Origin: Bordetella parapertussis
GTDB taxonomy: Bacteria > Pseudomonadota > Gammaproteobacteria > Burkholderiales > Burkholderiaceae_B
Assembly: GCA_945865935.1 (NCBI GenBank)
Contig: CAMBFI010000005.1
Span: forward strand, 1-64,000
Reading direction: 5' to 3'
Length of the DNA: 64,000 bases
The translations under genes and the position numbers were made by a program. Positions within the stretch are counted from its first letter, which is position 1. Each line of letters opens with the position of its first letter. The notes beneath the pieces were generated by a model that was not told where the DNA came from, made no database searches, and saw nothing but the letters and a program-made list of their open reading frames with translations. Shown one piece after another: positions 63,039 to 64,000 of the stretch.

Positions 63039-63782
63039 ATGCTTTTCTCTTCAAGCTCAATACAGAAAAACAGGCCTAGCGCCCAGCCACAGCACATTCA
63101 CCCAGATCTGTGGCGGGGCTCTGAACTCGGCACATACACACGCCCTACCGTTGGCACGGGTCACCGCAGCCTCGATGCAGAGCTCCCTGGGGGCGGCTGG
63201 CCGACAGGCACACTCATTGAACTCTTAAGCGCTGGTGCAGGAATCGGCGAATTACGCCTCTTGCGCCCTGCACTGACCTCACTGGATCCGCAGCAAGCGA
63301 TCGCGCTCATTAATCCCCCCTACATCCCCAATATTGTTTGTTGGAAGAGCTGGTTAAACACACCACGTTCGATTTTTTATGTGCGCACGGCCGAACGTCG
63401 TGATCAATGGTGGGCGGCAGAGCAAACGCTTAGGAACGGCAGTTGTGCGGCGCTCCTTTGTTGGACAGACACCATCCCACAGCTTGCACTCAAACGTTTA
63501 CAACTCGCTGCCCAAACAAGTCAAACGCTTTTCGTGATGTATCGACCGATCGCCACAAAAGCAATTGCCTCACCCGCCAACCTACGGTTAACACTTGAAC
63601 CTGATCATGCAGGAAATTTGCATGTTTCCGTGATCAAACGACGCGGCTCGTTACACAGCAAGTTGCTTTGCCTACCGCGCGAAACACACAATTATTTGAT
63701 GAGTCCTCCCCATGGCGATATGGATCGGCCTGCGCCTACACGCACTCGAATACTGGCAACCGTCTTGGCACCCTCAGCATGA
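63039..63782 (+). CDS. imuA: SOS-inducible translesion synthesis protein ImuA
   Basis: A 247-residue RecA-like protein that works with ImuB and the DnaE2 polymerase in SOS mutagenesis. Recognisable blocks are HPDLWRGSELG, GHRSLDAELPGGGWPTGTLIELL and GELRLLRPAL, then a RecA-like fold with IVCWKSWLN. The Walker A position reads GAGIGELRLL, without the lysine, as usual for ImuA. The start at 63039 follows a nested palindrome and has no clear ribosome site, so it is not certain. Its last 71 bases overlap the imuB start in another frame. Confidence 0.9.
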   Translation: MLFSSSSIQKNRPSAQPQHIHPDLWRGSELGTYTRPTVGTGHRSLDAELPGGGWPTGTLIELLSAGAGIGELRLLRPALTSLDPQQAIALINPPYIPNIVCWKSWLNTPRSIFYVRTAERRDQWWAAEQTLRNGSCAALLCWTDTIPQLALKRLQLAAQTSQTLFVMYRPIATKAIASPANLRLTLEPDHAGNLHVSVIKRRGSLHSKLLCLPRETHNYLMSPPHGDMDRPAPTRTRILATVLAPSA

Positions 63783-64000
63783 GGCGTTAACGACTGACCG
63801 TTCGACAGAGACGCAACAATCGATTTTCGATCAGTGTGCGCAGCATGCGCTCGCCTATACGCCAGCTGTTTATCAGGGGGCAAGCCATACGGTTCTGCTA
63901 GAGATCGAAGCAAGCTTACGATTATTTGGTGGGGTACGAAAAATTCTTTACGGACTACGGCAACGCGTAAGCGTGTTGCACAATCAGCTCAGCACTAGTG
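63712..64000 (+). CDS. imuB: Y-family polymerase-like ImuB (partial, runs off the window)
   Basis: From the ATG at 63712 the frame stays open to the window end (about 96 residues). The translation starts AIWIGLRLHALEYW, resembling the ImuB N-terminus, and contains LEIEASLRLFGG, the ImuB counterpart of the Y-polymerase catalytic segment with the acidic active-site residues altered. ImuB is a catalytically inactive polymerase that links ImuA, DnaE2 and the beta clamp. It overlaps imuA by 71 bases. The rest of the gene, and dnaE2 if present, lie outside. Confidence 0.85.
   Translation, partial: MAIWIGLRLHALEYWQPSWHPQHEALTTDRSTETQQSIFDQCAQHALAYTPAVYQGASHTVLLEIEASLRLFGGVRKILYGLRQRVSVLHNQLSTS

Overview
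The window is a chromosomal segment of a betaproteobacterium, most likely Burkholderiales near Alcaligenaceae. This is inferred from gene order and protein character: rpsB-tsf-pyrH-frr-uppS-cdsA-dxr-rseP-bamA-skp-lpxD-fabZ-lpxA-lpxB-rnhB-rRNA methylase, divergent ppsA/ppsR, and folC-SPOR-cvpA-purF. Base composition looks moderately GC-rich, and genes are densely packed with many ATGA, TAATG and GTGA junctions. I saw no tRNA, rRNA, CRISPR array, insertion sequence or prophage. No gene-free stretch reaches 300 bases; the longest, about 250, lies between rpsB and map and is full of repeats.

Region 1 (1-18.7 kb) is accessory metabolism and stress. On the minus strand are a cofactor-free allantoinase (puuE), a Kup potassium transporter and a threonine aldolase, then a glycine-zipper secreted protein and a GST. 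A tartrate-dehydrogenase-like enzyme and an HpaI-type aldolase run on the plus strand. They are followed on the minus strand by a ketopantoate reductase family protein, a beta-CASP metallo-hydrolase, and an acyl-CoA dehydrogenase/CoA-transferase/crotonase operon. A plus-strand operon joins a periplasmic peroxiredoxin, DNA photolyase, glutathione peroxidase and a lipoprotein, which suggests a photo-oxidative stress unit. An ankyrin protein follows.

Region 2 (18.7-27.5 kb) holds tatD, holB, tmk and mltG, then ygfZ, a valine-degradation operon (isobutyryl-CoA dehydrogenase, 3-hydroxyisobutyryl-CoA hydrolase, 3-hydroxyisobutyrate dehydrogenase) and ratB-ratA.

Region 3 (27.6-33.4 kb) separates ratA from smpB. 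It carries an MltD-like lytic transglycosylase and a three-gene MBOAT / DHHW (AlgX-like) / SGNH set that looks like an envelope polysaccharide O-acetylation system.

Region 4 (33.5-61 kb) is core housekeeping: smpB, ppsA/ppsR, rRNA methylase, rnhB, lipid A synthesis, outer-membrane assembly (skp, bamA, rseP), isoprenoid and phospholipid steps (dxr, uppS, cdsA), translation factors (frr, tsf, rpsB), pyrH, map, glnD, dsbB, purF, cvpA, a SPOR protein and folC.

Region 5 (61.2-64 kb) has an EamA exporter, an NRDE/TANGO2 protein, and the start of an SOS mutagenesis cassette: imuA and imuB, the latter cut by the window end, behind a perfect LexA box inside a larger nested palindrome.

The strongest non-coding signals are that LexA palindrome, a six-copy 15-bp tandem array between rpsB and map, a four-copy 14-bp tandem array between ppsA and ppsR, a possible folded rpsB leader, and near-perfect hairpins after smpB and tsf.
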